Below are positions 9,171 to 17,043 of a stretch of DNA of 64,000 nucleotides, piece after piece. The first letter of the stretch is position 1, and every line of letters starts with the position of its first letter. The stretch is from assembly GCA_963674495.2 (NCBI GenBank), contig CAXXLG010000002.1:1178001-1242000 (forward strand). Direction: 5' to 3'. Both the position numbers and the translations under genes were made by a program. Under the pieces are notes generated by a model. That model did no database searches. It had not been told where the DNA came from and was given only the letters and a program-made list of their open reading frames with translations. Source of the DNA: RGIG3178 sp963674495 (lineage in GTDB: Bacteria > Bacillota > Clostridia > Christensenellales > QAND01).

Positions 9171-10448
9171 TCAGCGAAGGATGAGCTCTTCGCGTGCGGG
9201 TCCAACGGATACATAGGGAATGGGACAATTCAAAGCTCTTTCAATATAGAGCACATATTCCTGTGCCTCTTTGGGCAAATCCTCAAACTTGCGGACATGT
9301 GATATATCGCACTGCCAGCCGGGCAGAACATCGAACACCGGCTCGGCATCGTCCAAATCCGGGGTATAGGGGAAATGCGTGATTTCCTTGCCGCCGATGC
9401 GGTAGGCCCGGCATACGGGTATCTGTTCGAATACGGATAAAATATCCAGTTTGGTCAATGCCAGCTCCGTTGCGCCCTGAAGTTCAACGCCATAGCGCGA
9501 CGCTACAATATCCAAAAATGCGACGCGTCTGGGCCGACCTGTGGTAGCGCCGTACTCCCCGCCGACGGCGCGGATATTCTCGCCTGTTTCATCATTAAGT
9601 TCACCTACGAAAGGCCCCTCACCTACGCAGGTGGAATAAGCCTTGACCACACCGATCACGTTTTGAAGCTTGATGGCAGGGCATCCGCTGCCCATCGGCG
9701 CATAGGCGGCCAATGGGGAAGATGAGGATGTATAGGGATAGATTCCATAATCGAGATCGCGCAGTGCGCCGAGCTGTGCCTCAAATAAGATCGATTTATT
9801 ATCCTTCTGCGCATCGCCTAAAAGCTTGTTGGCGTCGCAGATATACGGAAGAAGCGGCTCGCCGTAGGTTTTGAGCCATTCGCGCATCTCGTCCAAATCA
9901 ATGGGGTCGCAGTCATATGCCGACTGTATCAGCGCGTTTTTCCATTCCACTTGGCGCACCAAGTATTTATCAATAATATGCGGATACTTTAAATTGCCGA
10001 TCTGAAGGGATTTTTTCATGGCCTTGTCGCCGTACACCGGCGAGATGCCGCGCTGCGTGGAGCCGAATTTGGCGGCGCCCAAACGCTTCTCCTCCCACTG
10101 GTCCTGCCAGCGGTGGAACGGCATACAGATCATGGCCCGATCGCTGATTTTAAAATTCTTGGGTGTAATCTCAATGCCTGCGTCGCGAAGCTTTTGCATT
10201 TCCTTGCACAAATGTTCAAGATCAATAACGACACCGGTACCCAGAAGGTTGACGGTGTCGGGGCTGAAAATGCCTGAAGGGATGAGGTTGAGGGCAAATT
10301 TTCCATACTCGTTAACCACGGTATGTCCGGCGTTGTTGCCGCCCTGATAGCGGGAAACCACGTCGTATTGCTCCGCGAGATAGTCCACCATGCGTCCTTT
10401 TCCTTCGTCACCCCAATTGATCCCTACGATTGCACTGATTGTTGCCAT
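9171..10448 (-). CDS. purA: Adenylosuccinate synthetase
   Basis: Couples IMP and aspartate using GTP to form adenylosuccinate. The 425-residue protein starts MATISAIVGINWGDEGKGR, carrying the GDEGKG P-loop. The catalytic GGNNAGHTVV follows, then GTTGRPRR-like and LTKLDILS base-recognition segments. The start at 10448 has AGGAGG upstream; a longer frame to 10499 enters the leader and lacks a site. It is the first gene of the leftward operon, about 145 bases downstream of a candidate -10 element. Confidence 0.96.
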   Translation of the reverse strand: MATISAIVGINWGDEGKGRMVDYLAEQYDVVSRYQGGNNAGHTVVNEYGKFALNLIPSGIFSPDTVNLLGTGVVIDLEHLCKEMQKLRDAGIEITPKNFKISDRAMICMPFHRWQDQWEEKRLGAAKFGSTQRGISPVYGDKAMKKSLQIGNLKYPHIIDKYLVRQVEWKNALIQSAYDCDPIDLDEMREWLKTYGEPLLPYICDANKLLGDAQKDNKSILFEAQLGALRDLDYGIYPYTSSSSPLAAYAPMGSGCPAIKLQNVIGVVKAYSTCVGEGPFVGELNDETGENIRAVGGEYGATTGRPRRVAFLDIVASRYGVELQGATELALTKLDILSVFEQIPVCRAYRIGGKEITHFPYTPDLDDAEPVFDVLPGWQCDISHVRKFEDLPKEAQEYVLYIERALNCPIPYVSVGPAREELILR

Positions 10449-10598
10449 AAGCGCGCCTCCTAATCTTAAAAATGCGACAGACCGGGGCCAAAAACCCAAT
10501 GTCTAAGCGTTTGGGTGAAAGCCGTGCAGCCCATAATGCCGACTGGCGAAGGACATCGGCATACAATCCCATGTCGATAACACAACAAAATTATTATA
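10449..10598 (-). promoter_or_regulatory. Promoter and structured leader of the purA operon
   Basis: On the minus strand a TATAAT (10598-10593) is followed by about 140 bases of leader. Two perfect hairpins are visible: ATGCCGA/TCGGCAT arms at 10536-10542 and 10556-10562, and ACCCAA/TTGGGT arms at 10494-10499 and 10511-10516. In the direction of transcription the second hairpin is followed by a short T-rich stretch, so it could be a weak terminator or attenuator. I could not match it to the purine or PRPP riboswitch consensus. The -35 element is poor. Confidence 0.4.
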
Positions 10599-10675
10599 GT
10601 CCAACAGCCGGGTTTTTTCCATGCCCAATTTCAAAACATTGGCAGGCGGATTACACAAGAAGGGTAAGTAAAGGA

Positions 10676-10704
10676 TTTACTTTATCATGATAACGTGCTA
10701 CACT
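10676..10704 (+). promoter_or_regulatory. Promoter of hisHF
   Basis: TTTACT (10676-10681) and TACACT (10699-10704) are separated by 17 bases. The expected transcription start lies just ahead of the GGGAGG site of hisH. A small dyad (AGTAAA/TTTACT) overlaps the -35 region. Confidence 0.45.
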
Positions 10705-10728
10705 ATGAAAGAATCGGGAGGCGATGGC

Positions 10729-11352
10729 ATGAGACCGACGGTTGTTGTGGACTACGGCATGGGCAATCTGCACAGCGTACAAAAGGCGCTGGCGTACCTG
10801 GGCGAACAGAGCATTCTGAGCCGCGACGCGGATGAAATCCAAAAGGCGGATCGTTTGATTCTGCCCGGTGTGGGCGCTTTTCGCGATGCGATGGCGGAGC
10901 TTGAAAAACTGTCGTTGGTTGAGTCCATACAAAAGGCAGCACGCACAGGCATACCGCTGCTGGGCATTTGTTTGGGCATGCAACTGTTCTTTGAGTATAG
11001 CGAAGAGGGCGGAAAAACAAGCGGCACCGGCCTGTTTCCAGGCGGTATTACGCGGATGGAGGCGGACGGCCTCAAGGTACCGCATATGGGATGGAACACG
11101 GTGCAAAACCGCGACGACGTTCTGTTTGCGAATTTGCCAGCTGCGTTTTCGGTGTATTTTGTGCACAGCTACTGCTTCCAGCCGGTTAACAGGGATTTTA
11201 CGGCGGGTGTAACCGTCTATGGGCAGCCTTTTTCCTGCGCCATGCATCAAAACAATGTGTTCGCCACGCAGTTTCACCCCGAAAAGAGCGGCGAAAACGG
11301 TTTGCAAATCCTGCGCAATTTCCTATCATATAAGGGAGAGAAGACATGCTGA
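10729..11352 (+). CDS. hisH: Imidazole glycerol phosphate synthase, glutaminase subunit
   Basis: Supplies ammonia from glutamine to HisF in histidine synthesis. The 207-residue class I amidotransferase shows DYGMGNLHS at the start, an oxyanion strand LILPGVGAF, the nucleophile in LLGICLGMQ (about residue 83) and the His-Glu pair in TQFHPEKSG. The start at 10729 is chosen because GGGAGG precedes it. It overlaps hisF by seven bases (ATGCTGA), which fits tight coupling of the two subunits. It diverges from the purA operon; no other his gene is present. Confidence 0.95.
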   Translation: MRPTVVVDYGMGNLHSVQKALAYLGEQSILSRDADEIQKADRLILPGVGAFRDAMAELEKLSLVESIQKAARTGIPLLGICLGMQLFFEYSEEGGKTSGTGLFPGGITRMEADGLKVPHMGWNTVQNRDDVLFANLPAAFSVYFVHSYCFQPVNRDFTAGVTVYGQPFSCAMHQNNVFATQFHPEKSGENGLQILRNFLSYKGEKTC

Positions 11353-12125
11353 CAAAACGCATCATACCCTGCATGGACATGCGCGACGGGCGTGTGGTCA
11401 AGGGGATTCATTTTGAAAACATCCGCGACGCGGGCGATCCCGTCGAGGCGGCGAAGCGGTACGGAGCCATTGGCGCAGATGAACTGATGCTTCTGGACAT
11501 TAACGCGTCCCACGAAAAACGGGACACCATGTACGACGTGGTGGAGAAGGTGGCTGAGCAGGTGTTCATTCCGTTTACGGTGGGCGGCGGCATATCCGAC
11601 CTTGACATCATCAAAAATGTATTGCGCCGCGGCGCGGACAAGGTGACCATCAACACCCATGCCGTTAAACAGCCGGATTTTGTCAACCGGGCGGCGGACC
11701 GTTTTGGCAGCCAGTGCATCGTGGTGTCGGTGGACGTAAAAAAGAGCCATGAACGCGACGGCTGGGACGTATACATCTACGGCGGACGGGAGAATACCGG
11801 CCTTGATGCGATGGAATGGATTGGTCAGATGCAGGAACGCGGGGCGGGGGAGATTCTTCTAACCTCCATGGACGCGGACGGTTCCATGCAGGGGTTTGAT
11901 ACGGCGGTGTTGCAGCAGGCAAGCCGCCTGTTGCGTATACCATTGATCGCTTCCGGCGGCGGCGGCACGATGGAGCATTTTGTAGAAGCGGCGCAGGCGG
12001 GGGCGGACGCGCTTCTGGCCGCGTCTCTGTTCCACTTCGGCATCATGAAGATCGCCGATTTGAAACATTATCTGGCGGAGCAGGGTATCCCCGTCCGGCT
12101 GGACGGGCTGGGAGAGCTGGCGTAG
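11346..12125 (+). CDS. hisF: Imidazole glycerol phosphate synthase, cyclase subunit
   Basis: A (beta/alpha)8 barrel enzyme that uses HisH-derived ammonia to turn PRFAR into imidazole glycerol phosphate and AICAR. The 259-residue protein has the catalytic Asp near the N-terminus in IIPCMDMRDGRVVKG, the phosphate-binding FTVGGGISD and LIASGGGG loops, and the second catalytic Asp in LLTSMDADGS. Length is normal. Its AICAR product feeds the purine pathway encoded by the divergent operon. A hairpin terminator follows. Confidence 0.96.
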   Translation: MLTKRIIPCMDMRDGRVVKGIHFENIRDAGDPVEAAKRYGAIGADELMLLDINASHEKRDTMYDVVEKVAEQVFIPFTVGGGISDLDIIKNVLRRGADKVTINTHAVKQPDFVNRAADRFGSQCIVVSVDVKKSHERDGWDVYIYGGRENTGLDAMEWIGQMQERGAGEILLTSMDADGSMQGFDTAVLQQASRLLRIPLIASGGGGTMEHFVEAAQAGADALLAASLFHFGIMKIADLKHYLAEQGIPVRLDGLGELA

Positions 12126-12148
12126 GACTTTGATTTCATATTATCGAC

Positions 12149-12172
12149 AAAAAGCCTCAATCGGGGCTTTTC
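12149..12172 (+). terminator. Terminator after hisF
   Basis: AAAAGCC and GGCTTTT arms around an eight-base loop, with T residues following. Confidence 0.7.
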
Positions 12173-12309
12173 TGTTGCTCAAAGAGCTAAAAACACCACT
12201 CCCTTTTGGTGTAAAATAGGCAACGGGCTGAATGAGCAATGGGTATGGAAGCATTTCGATGTCACCAAAGACCATTTCCGTACGTGTTTATAGTGAAGGG
12301 AGCAGGAGG

Positions 12310-12789
12310 ATGGCGGATCAGCTGGTTGAGCAATACGACGTGGAAGATATCATACGGCGGTATGGCGATACGCTGTTTCGCATCTGCCTTGTCATTCTGC
12401 GCAGCGAGCACGATGCGGAGGACGTCCTTCAGGATACCCTTTTGCGGTATATCAAAAAAGCACCCGATTTCGCCAGCGCGGAGCATGAAAAGGCCTGGCT
12501 GATCCGTGTTGCGACAAACCGGTGCAGGGATGCGCTGCGTTTTCGCCGCCACTACAGTGGGATCGCCCCTGACATGCTCCGGGACTATGCGAGTTCGCAT
12601 GAAAACATAAGGATCCTGGATGCGCTGATGCGTCTTTCACCGAAGTATAAGTCCGTGCTTCACCTGCACTATGTGGAGGGTTATAAGGCGAGAGAGATTG
12701 CACGGATGGTCGGAATTTCGGAAGCCGCTGTAAAAAAACGCCTTCAGCGCGGGAGGGAACTGCTCCGGCAGGCTTATGAGAGGGAGTGA
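12310..12789 (+). CDS. ECF-type RNA polymerase sigma factor
   Basis: A 159-residue sigma-70 family protein. Region 2 spans roughly residues 10-75 (YGDTLFRICLVILRSEHDAEDVLQDTLLR). Region 4 (about 105-155) has the helix-turn-helix YKAREIARMVGISEAAVKKRLQRGR. ATG 12310 gives the usual ECF length and start; a longer in-frame ATG at 12232 lacks a clear site. The ribosome site is AGGGAG about six bases upstream, with a second GGAGG directly adjoining the ATG. The following gene is a membrane protein that probably restrains it. Its regulon cannot be read from the sequence. Confidence 0.85.
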   Translation: MADQLVEQYDVEDIIRRYGDTLFRICLVILRSEHDAEDVLQDTLLRYIKKAPDFASAEHEKAWLIRVATNRCRDALRFRRHYSGIAPDMLRDYASSHENIRILDALMRLSPKYKSVLHLHYVEGYKAREIARMVGISEAAVKKRLQRGRELLRQAYERE

Positions 12790-12794
12790 ACGAC

Positions 12795-13874
12795 ATGCAT
12801 GATATGGATATTCAAAGCGCCGTGTACGGCATACGGATGAAAGACGACATGCGAGCAAGATTGATCGCAGCCTGCGCCAATCCAAGCAAGGCACGACGGA
12901 ACGGGAAACCGTTTCTCATAAAAGTGGCCTGGACTTCGCTTGCCTGCCTGCTCGTTCTGGCGGCAATCGTAGGCATGCCTTATTTGACAAAGAATGACGG
13001 GGAGGGTGTGACGCTGGAATTCGCTGGCACCGTCATGGCGATGGCGATGGGTATGGGCGGAACGGATACCGAAACAACGATGGCGATGGACCAATCCGTC
13101 ATTATGGCGTTCCGGCCGTACGCAAGTGCTTTTTTACCGGGACTTCCGTTCACGTTCAATTTCGCGGATTGCGAGATCGAAGTGACCGTTAACAGCGGCC
13201 ATCTGTTTGAACATACGGACGAGAGCAAAATCGTCGATCACGGCACCGTTTACCGGTTTGACAGCGACAGGACGGTCTGCTGGTCGCCGTTGAGCGAAGA
13301 TACGTGGGACGAGAACGATATCGCACTGCAAAGCGACCTGTCTTTTATAGTATTTCAAAACGGGGAACAGGTCGGCGGCGGATTGATTGCCATCCGTATT
13401 TTGAGCGGGGACGACGTGTACTTTAATGAGCATCCAGAACTGCTCAAAAGGCAGACGGAAAGATGGGATTATTACTACCGTGTGACTTTATGCGCCTATA
13501 CCGGCAACGGCCAGCTTGGCAGAAATTCCTATTACGGCGGCGCGATGGTGGGCGACGAATCCATGCTGGTGGAACCGATCGATGCGGAGGACATATTGTC
13601 CGCCGACATTGTGGAAATGCAGGACAGAACCGTTATCAAAACCTGTTCGCAAGCGGAGATACGCGAGTTTGCCGATGTTTTCAACGAAGCCATGCGCGAC
13701 AGTAACGCCGTCGAAGTTTCGCAACCCCTGGCGGTACGGATTACTTTCACGGACGGGACAACCATGACCGTGTACGGCGGCATGTGGAGCCTGTCAACCG
13801 TTGAACGAAACGGCAAGAGGTTTGATATAAACGGCTACGCGCTCAGCGGATGGTTTGAGAAGCGACTTCCATAG
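12795..13874 (+). CDS. Membrane-anchored putative anti-sigma factor
   Basis: A protein of about 359 residues with a short cytoplasmic N-terminus (about 45 residues), one transmembrane segment (AWTSLACLLVLAAIVGMPYL, about residues 45-64) and a large extracellular domain. This topology and its position directly after the sigma gene suggest an anti-sigma factor. No zinc-binding HxxxCxxC motif is present. The extracellular part begins with an unusual Met/Gly-rich run (VMAMAMGMGG). I prefer ATG 12795, eight bases after AGGGAG, over the GTG at 12786 that overlaps the sigma stop. The domain after the membrane helix is not recognised. Confidence 0.6.
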   Translation: MHDMDIQSAVYGIRMKDDMRARLIAACANPSKARRNGKPFLIKVAWTSLACLLVLAAIVGMPYLTKNDGEGVTLEFAGTVMAMAMGMGGTDTETTMAMDQSVIMAFRPYASAFLPGLPFTFNFADCEIEVTVNSGHLFEHTDESKIVDHGTVYRFDSDRTVCWSPLSEDTWDENDIALQSDLSFIVFQNGEQVGGGLIAIRILSGDDVYFNEHPELLKRQTERWDYYYRVTLCAYTGNGQLGRNSYYGGAMVGDESMLVEPIDAEDILSADIVEMQDRTVIKTCSQAEIREFADVFNEAMRDSNAVEVSQPLAVRITFTDGTTMTVYGGMWSLSTVERNGKRFDINGYALSGWFEKRLP

Positions 13875-13978
13875 GTAACCGTTTTTGTCGTAAGCCGCTG
13901 GAAGAGTCCCAGGTCAACCGGCTCTGCTGCTATGAGTCTCAGGAGTTTTTGGACTATATCCGCGGTTTGCTGGAATAG
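13859..13978 (+). pseudogene. Possible C-terminal remnant of a lost gene
   Basis: An open frame of 39 codons with no start codon reads as a plausible protein tail (PLEESQVNRL ... EFLDYIRGLLE) before a TAG. It follows the anti-sigma gene in another frame. It may be the tail of a deleted gene, or chance. No family assigned. Confidence 0.2.
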
Positions 13979-14108
13979 GAACGGTGCGCGGTTGTTTCGA
14001 TTTTACAAATATGCTGTTTTGCATTACGATATGCAGTAAAGAGGTATAGCGCGTTGTTTTAAATCGGGCGATATCTGTTTATGCTGAAAAATCGTGAGGA
14101 GGATTTGA

Positions 14109-14453
14109 ATGAGCGAACCGAACGAACTGTTCATTCTTTGGACGAACGCGGATATCGAAACATCGGAAAAGATGGTGATGATGTACGCCACCAACAGCAT
14201 GCTGGGCCGGTGGTGGGAAGAGGTGACGGTGGTCATCTGGGGCGCCACAACAAAAATGGTCGCTGAAAATGCAAAAATGCAGGGGCAGATACAGACAGCC
14301 CGGCGCGCCGGCGTGCGCTTTTTGGCGTGCAAGGCATGCGCCGACCAGCTGGGCGTCACCAACAAACTCGTTGAACTTGGCGTAAACGTCCTCTATTGGG
14401 GCGACGGATTGACCAATGTCCTCAAGGAAGGGAAGCCGTTGCTTACCATTTAG
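14109..14453 (+). CDS. DsrE-family protein
   Basis: A 114-residue single-domain protein of the DsrE/DsrF-like fold, small proteins often linked to sulfur transfer. The sequence shows the usual layout: a first strand FILWTNAD, a hydrophobic strand VTVVIWG, a helix, and a motif VRFLACKACADQLGV with two cysteines in the position where sulfur-carrying members hold theirs. GAGGAGG precedes the ATG. It is a single gene, convergent with a cupin gene across a shared terminator. Confidence 0.8.
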   Translation: MSEPNELFILWTNADIETSEKMVMMYATNSMLGRWWEEVTVVIWGATTKMVAENAKMQGQIQTARRAGVRFLACKACADQLGVTNKLVELGVNVLYWGDGLTNVLKEGKPLLTI

Positions 14454-14503
14454 CATAGCGGGAGTTGGGTTTCCCGTACGGCTCATGGGAGATATAACAA
14501 AAG

Positions 14504-14529
14504 AAAAGGGACGGATATCCGTCCCTTTT
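14504..14529. terminator. Bidirectional terminator between dsrE-like and cupin genes
   Basis: A perfect palindrome, AAAAGGGACGGAT followed by ATCCGTCCCTTTT, lies between convergent genes and has T-tracts on both strands. Confidence 0.85.
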
Positions 14530-14546
14530 GCGATACCCGTGATCTT

Positions 14547-14996
14547 TTATGCGTTGGGATCCGAATCCCAGTTTGGCAGGAGCGTACCGTTGCGGTACGC
14601 TTTTCTTTCGTCACGATACAGCGTTACGCCTTCGTCCGGGTAGGTGCAGACGTCGCCATGTTCCACGGTGCCGACATCCAGTATTTGCATGGGTTCTTCG
14701 CCGGAATTATAAAACTGGTGCGCAACGCCGCATATTTTGGACAGAAAATCCCCTTTGGATATATCCATCTTTTCATCGTTCAGGCGTAGCATGCCGTGTC
14801 CGGACAGAATAACAAAGAATTCCTCCTGCTTAGAATGGACGTGGTATTTCGTGCTGTACGTCCTGCTTGGCAGCATATCAATATTGACATAGATTCTTTG
14901 GCTACCCGCCGCTTTGCCTAGATAGGCTGTCGTGACCCCTTTGGCGTAGGCTTCAACGTTCGCATCGGGCAGACGCAATGTATTGTATATTTTCAA
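14547..14996 (-). CDS. Cupin-domain protein
   Basis: A 149-residue protein with one cupin barrel. Motif 1 appears as KYHVHSKQEEFFVILSGHG (about residues 50-68), with two His and one Glu as metal ligands. Motif 2 appears as GDFLSKICGVAHQFYN (about 82-97), with its His. I read a TTG start at 14996 because GGAGGAG lies six bases upstream. The C-terminal tail (about 35 residues) continues beyond the barrel. The substrate is unknown. Confidence 0.75.
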   Translation of the reverse strand: MKIYNTLRLPDANVEAYAKGVTTAYLGKAAGSQRIYVNIDMLPSRTYSTKYHVHSKQEEFFVILSGHGMLRLNDEKMDISKGDFLSKICGVAHQFYNSGEEPMQILDVGTVEHGDVCTYPDEGVTLYRDERKAYRNGTLLPNWDSDPNA

Positions 14997-15107
14997 GGCA
15001 ACTCCTCCACAAAAATCTTAAAAAACTTTTGAAAAAAGACTTTTTGGTTGTCTGTTGCTTCTTAGAGAAAAAGCAGGGTGGTGGGATAGAGTATCTGCAA
15101 GGCGCTC

Positions 15108-16256
15108 TCAGGTAAGCAGTTGCTGAAGCAACGCCACACAGTCTGCATGTATAGCATAGTCCGCAACGGAAAAAATCGGCGCGTCGGAATCGGTGTTGAC
15201 GGCGATGACGGTTTGCGCGCCGCCCATGCCCGCGAGGTGCTGTATCGCGCCGGACACGCCCAAAGCGATCAACAATTTGGGTGATACCGTATGCCCGGTC
15301 TGACCGATCTGTTGATGAATCTCGCCCCAGCCGGCGTCGGCCAACGGCCGCGTGACCGCAACCTGGGCGCCGATTTTTTGTGCGAAGTCCCTGACGAGCT
15401 GCATGTTCTTTTGATTCCCGATACCGCGCCCCGCCGTCACGATGATGTCGGCATCCGCAATGCTTTGAACCGCGGGATTTTGGGCCTTTGATAAAATCGT
15501 GTATAGCGGCTGTGCACCGGAGGGCATCTCAAAGGATAGGATCTGGTCTTTTCTTGTAGCTTTTGATTCCTCCAGAGAAAATACGCCGGGCCGTACGCTG
15601 GCCATCTGTGGGCGCGCATTGGGACATACGATGGTGGCCATCAGGTTTCCGCCAAAAGCGGGGCGGGTCTGATGCAACAATCCGGATTCTTCGTCGATGG
15701 AAAGTTCGGTGCAGTCTGCCGTTAGGCCCGTGTGTAATCGCACCGCCATGCGCGGCGCCAACGATCGGCCAAACGACGTTGCGCCAAAGAGCACAATGGC
15801 GGGTTTATACGCATGGATTAGCATAGTCAGCGTATCGGTATACAGCCCATCATCTTCATCCGCCAACCGTTCATCCTCACAGCACAGCACGGTGTCCGCG
15901 CCGTGTTGAATAAGCTGCTGCGCCTGATCTCGATAGGGCCCCAACAGCACGGCGTAGACAGGTGCGCCGCTTTTTCTATTCAGTTCGTATGCCTTTTGGC
16001 ACAGCGCCAGCGACACATCCATGACCGATCCGTTCTGTACCTGCGCCATTACCAAGATGCCGCGATGTCCTTCAGATGCCGTTTGTTCGATGTCCACCGA
16101 GATGGCCTTTACGGGGCAGGTGGATACGCACATACCGCACGATGTGCAGTTCTCGTTGACGCGTGCCAGATTGTCCAAAAGTGTTATGGCGCTAAAATCA
16201 CAGGCGGACAGGCATTGTCCACAGCCGATGCAAAGATCGAGATCAATGCGTATCAC
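15108..16256 (-). CDS. etfA: Electron transfer flavoprotein alpha subunit with ferredoxin domain
   Basis: A protein of about 382 residues. An N-terminal two-cluster ferredoxin-like domain (CIGCGQCLSAC and CTSCGMCVSTCP, residues about 7-50) is fused to EtfA. The C-terminal FAD-binding part carries TAGRGIG and ALGVSGAIQHLAGM. Such Fe-S-extended EtfA subunits occur in electron bifurcating or confurcating complexes such as Acetobacterium LctC. GTG 16256 is chosen because GGAGG lies seven bases upstream; it overlaps the etfB stop by 14 bases. With etfB and the oxidase it forms one leftward operon. Confidence 0.85.
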   Translation of the reverse strand: MIRIDLDLCIGCGQCLSACDFSAITLLDNLARVNENCTSCGMCVSTCPVKAISVDIEQTASEGHRGILVMAQVQNGSVMDVSLALCQKAYELNRKSGAPVYAVLLGPYRDQAQQLIQHGADTVLCCEDERLADEDDGLYTDTLTMLIHAYKPAIVLFGATSFGRSLAPRMAVRLHTGLTADCTELSIDEESGLLHQTRPAFGGNLMATIVCPNARPQMASVRPGVFSLEESKATRKDQILSFEMPSGAQPLYTILSKAQNPAVQSIADADIIVTAGRGIGNQKNMQLVRDFAQKIGAQVAVTRPLADAGWGEIHQQIGQTGHTVSPKLLIALGVSGAIQHLAGMGGAQTVIAVNTDSDAPIFSVADYAIHADCVALLQQLLT

Positions 16257-17043
16257 AAGCGTCGCCTCCGTTCTCCCGGATGATATCCAGCAGTGTATTT
16301 GACAAATCAACTGTGTTGCCGTAAAGCTGTACGGTTTTCTTTTTTCGCTGGGGCACATAGGTATCGACCACCTGCGTAGGCGAACCCGATAATCCGATTT
16401 TGGTTGGATCGGCGTCGATATCGTCGGCATCCAACATGCGAACATCGGCGGCCAAACTCCTTTGTATGCCGGGGATGGAGGGCATGCGCACCATCACGAT
16501 GTCGCGTACCACCGTCAACACACAGGGAAGTGAAATGTGCAATTGGCGCGTCCCACCGTCTATCTGCTGTGTGACAATCAAGTGATCATTTAATGCCTCA
16601 TCGATGGACTGAACGTTGGTGGCATGGGGGATTTTAAGTTGCTCGGCGAGCTCCGGACCGATCTGTGCCGTATCGCCGTCTACTGCCATCTTGCCGCACA
16701 GTATGCAGTTATATGATCCTATGGCGCCGACGCCTAAGGACAGCGTATAGGAGGTTGCCAGCGTATCCGCACCGGCGAACCGCCTGTCCGTGAGCAGCAC
16801 CGCGTTGTCCGCGCCACGCGCAATGGTGTCGCGCAAAAGCGCTTCGGTTGCGGGGATGCCCATGCTCAGCGTTGTGACGGTGCCACCGTGTTGTTCTTTA
16901 AGTTGCACGGCCAGTTCCACGGCGAAGCTGTCGAACGGATTGAGCACGGATTGCCGGGCGTCGCGCACGATGGTGTGCGTGACGGGATCCATCCGCACGT
17001 CGGTGGTGGAGGGCACCTGTTTGACACATACGATCAGATTCAT
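16243..17043 (-). CDS. etfB: Electron transfer flavoprotein beta subunit
   Basis: A 266-residue EtfB. The N-terminus MNLIVCVKQVPSTTDVRMDP is typical, as are SMGIPATEALLRD, the nucleotide-binding CGKMAVDGDTAQIGPELAEQL region and the late AADVRMLDADDIDADPTKIGL signature. EtfB pairs with EtfA to hold FAD. In bifurcating Etfs this subunit binds a second FAD and NADH. ATGA overlap with the upstream oxidase gene indicates translational coupling. Confidence 0.92.
   Translation of the reverse strand: MNLIVCVKQVPSTTDVRMDPVTHTIVRDARQSVLNPFDSFAVELAVQLKEQHGGTVTTLSMGIPATEALLRDTIARGADNAVLLTDRRFAGADTLATSYTLSLGVGAIGSYNCILCGKMAVDGDTAQIGPELAEQLKIPHATNVQSIDEALNDHLIVTQQIDGGTRQLHISLPCVLTVVRDIVMVRMPSIPGIQRSLAADVRMLDADDIDADPTKIGLSGSPTQVVDTYVPQRKKKTVQLYGNTVDLSNTLLDIIRENGGDACDTH

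Noticed and set aside
10449..10598. Purine or PRPP riboswitch ahead of purA
   Set aside because: I could not find the conserved core bases of either class; kept only as an unassigned structured leader.
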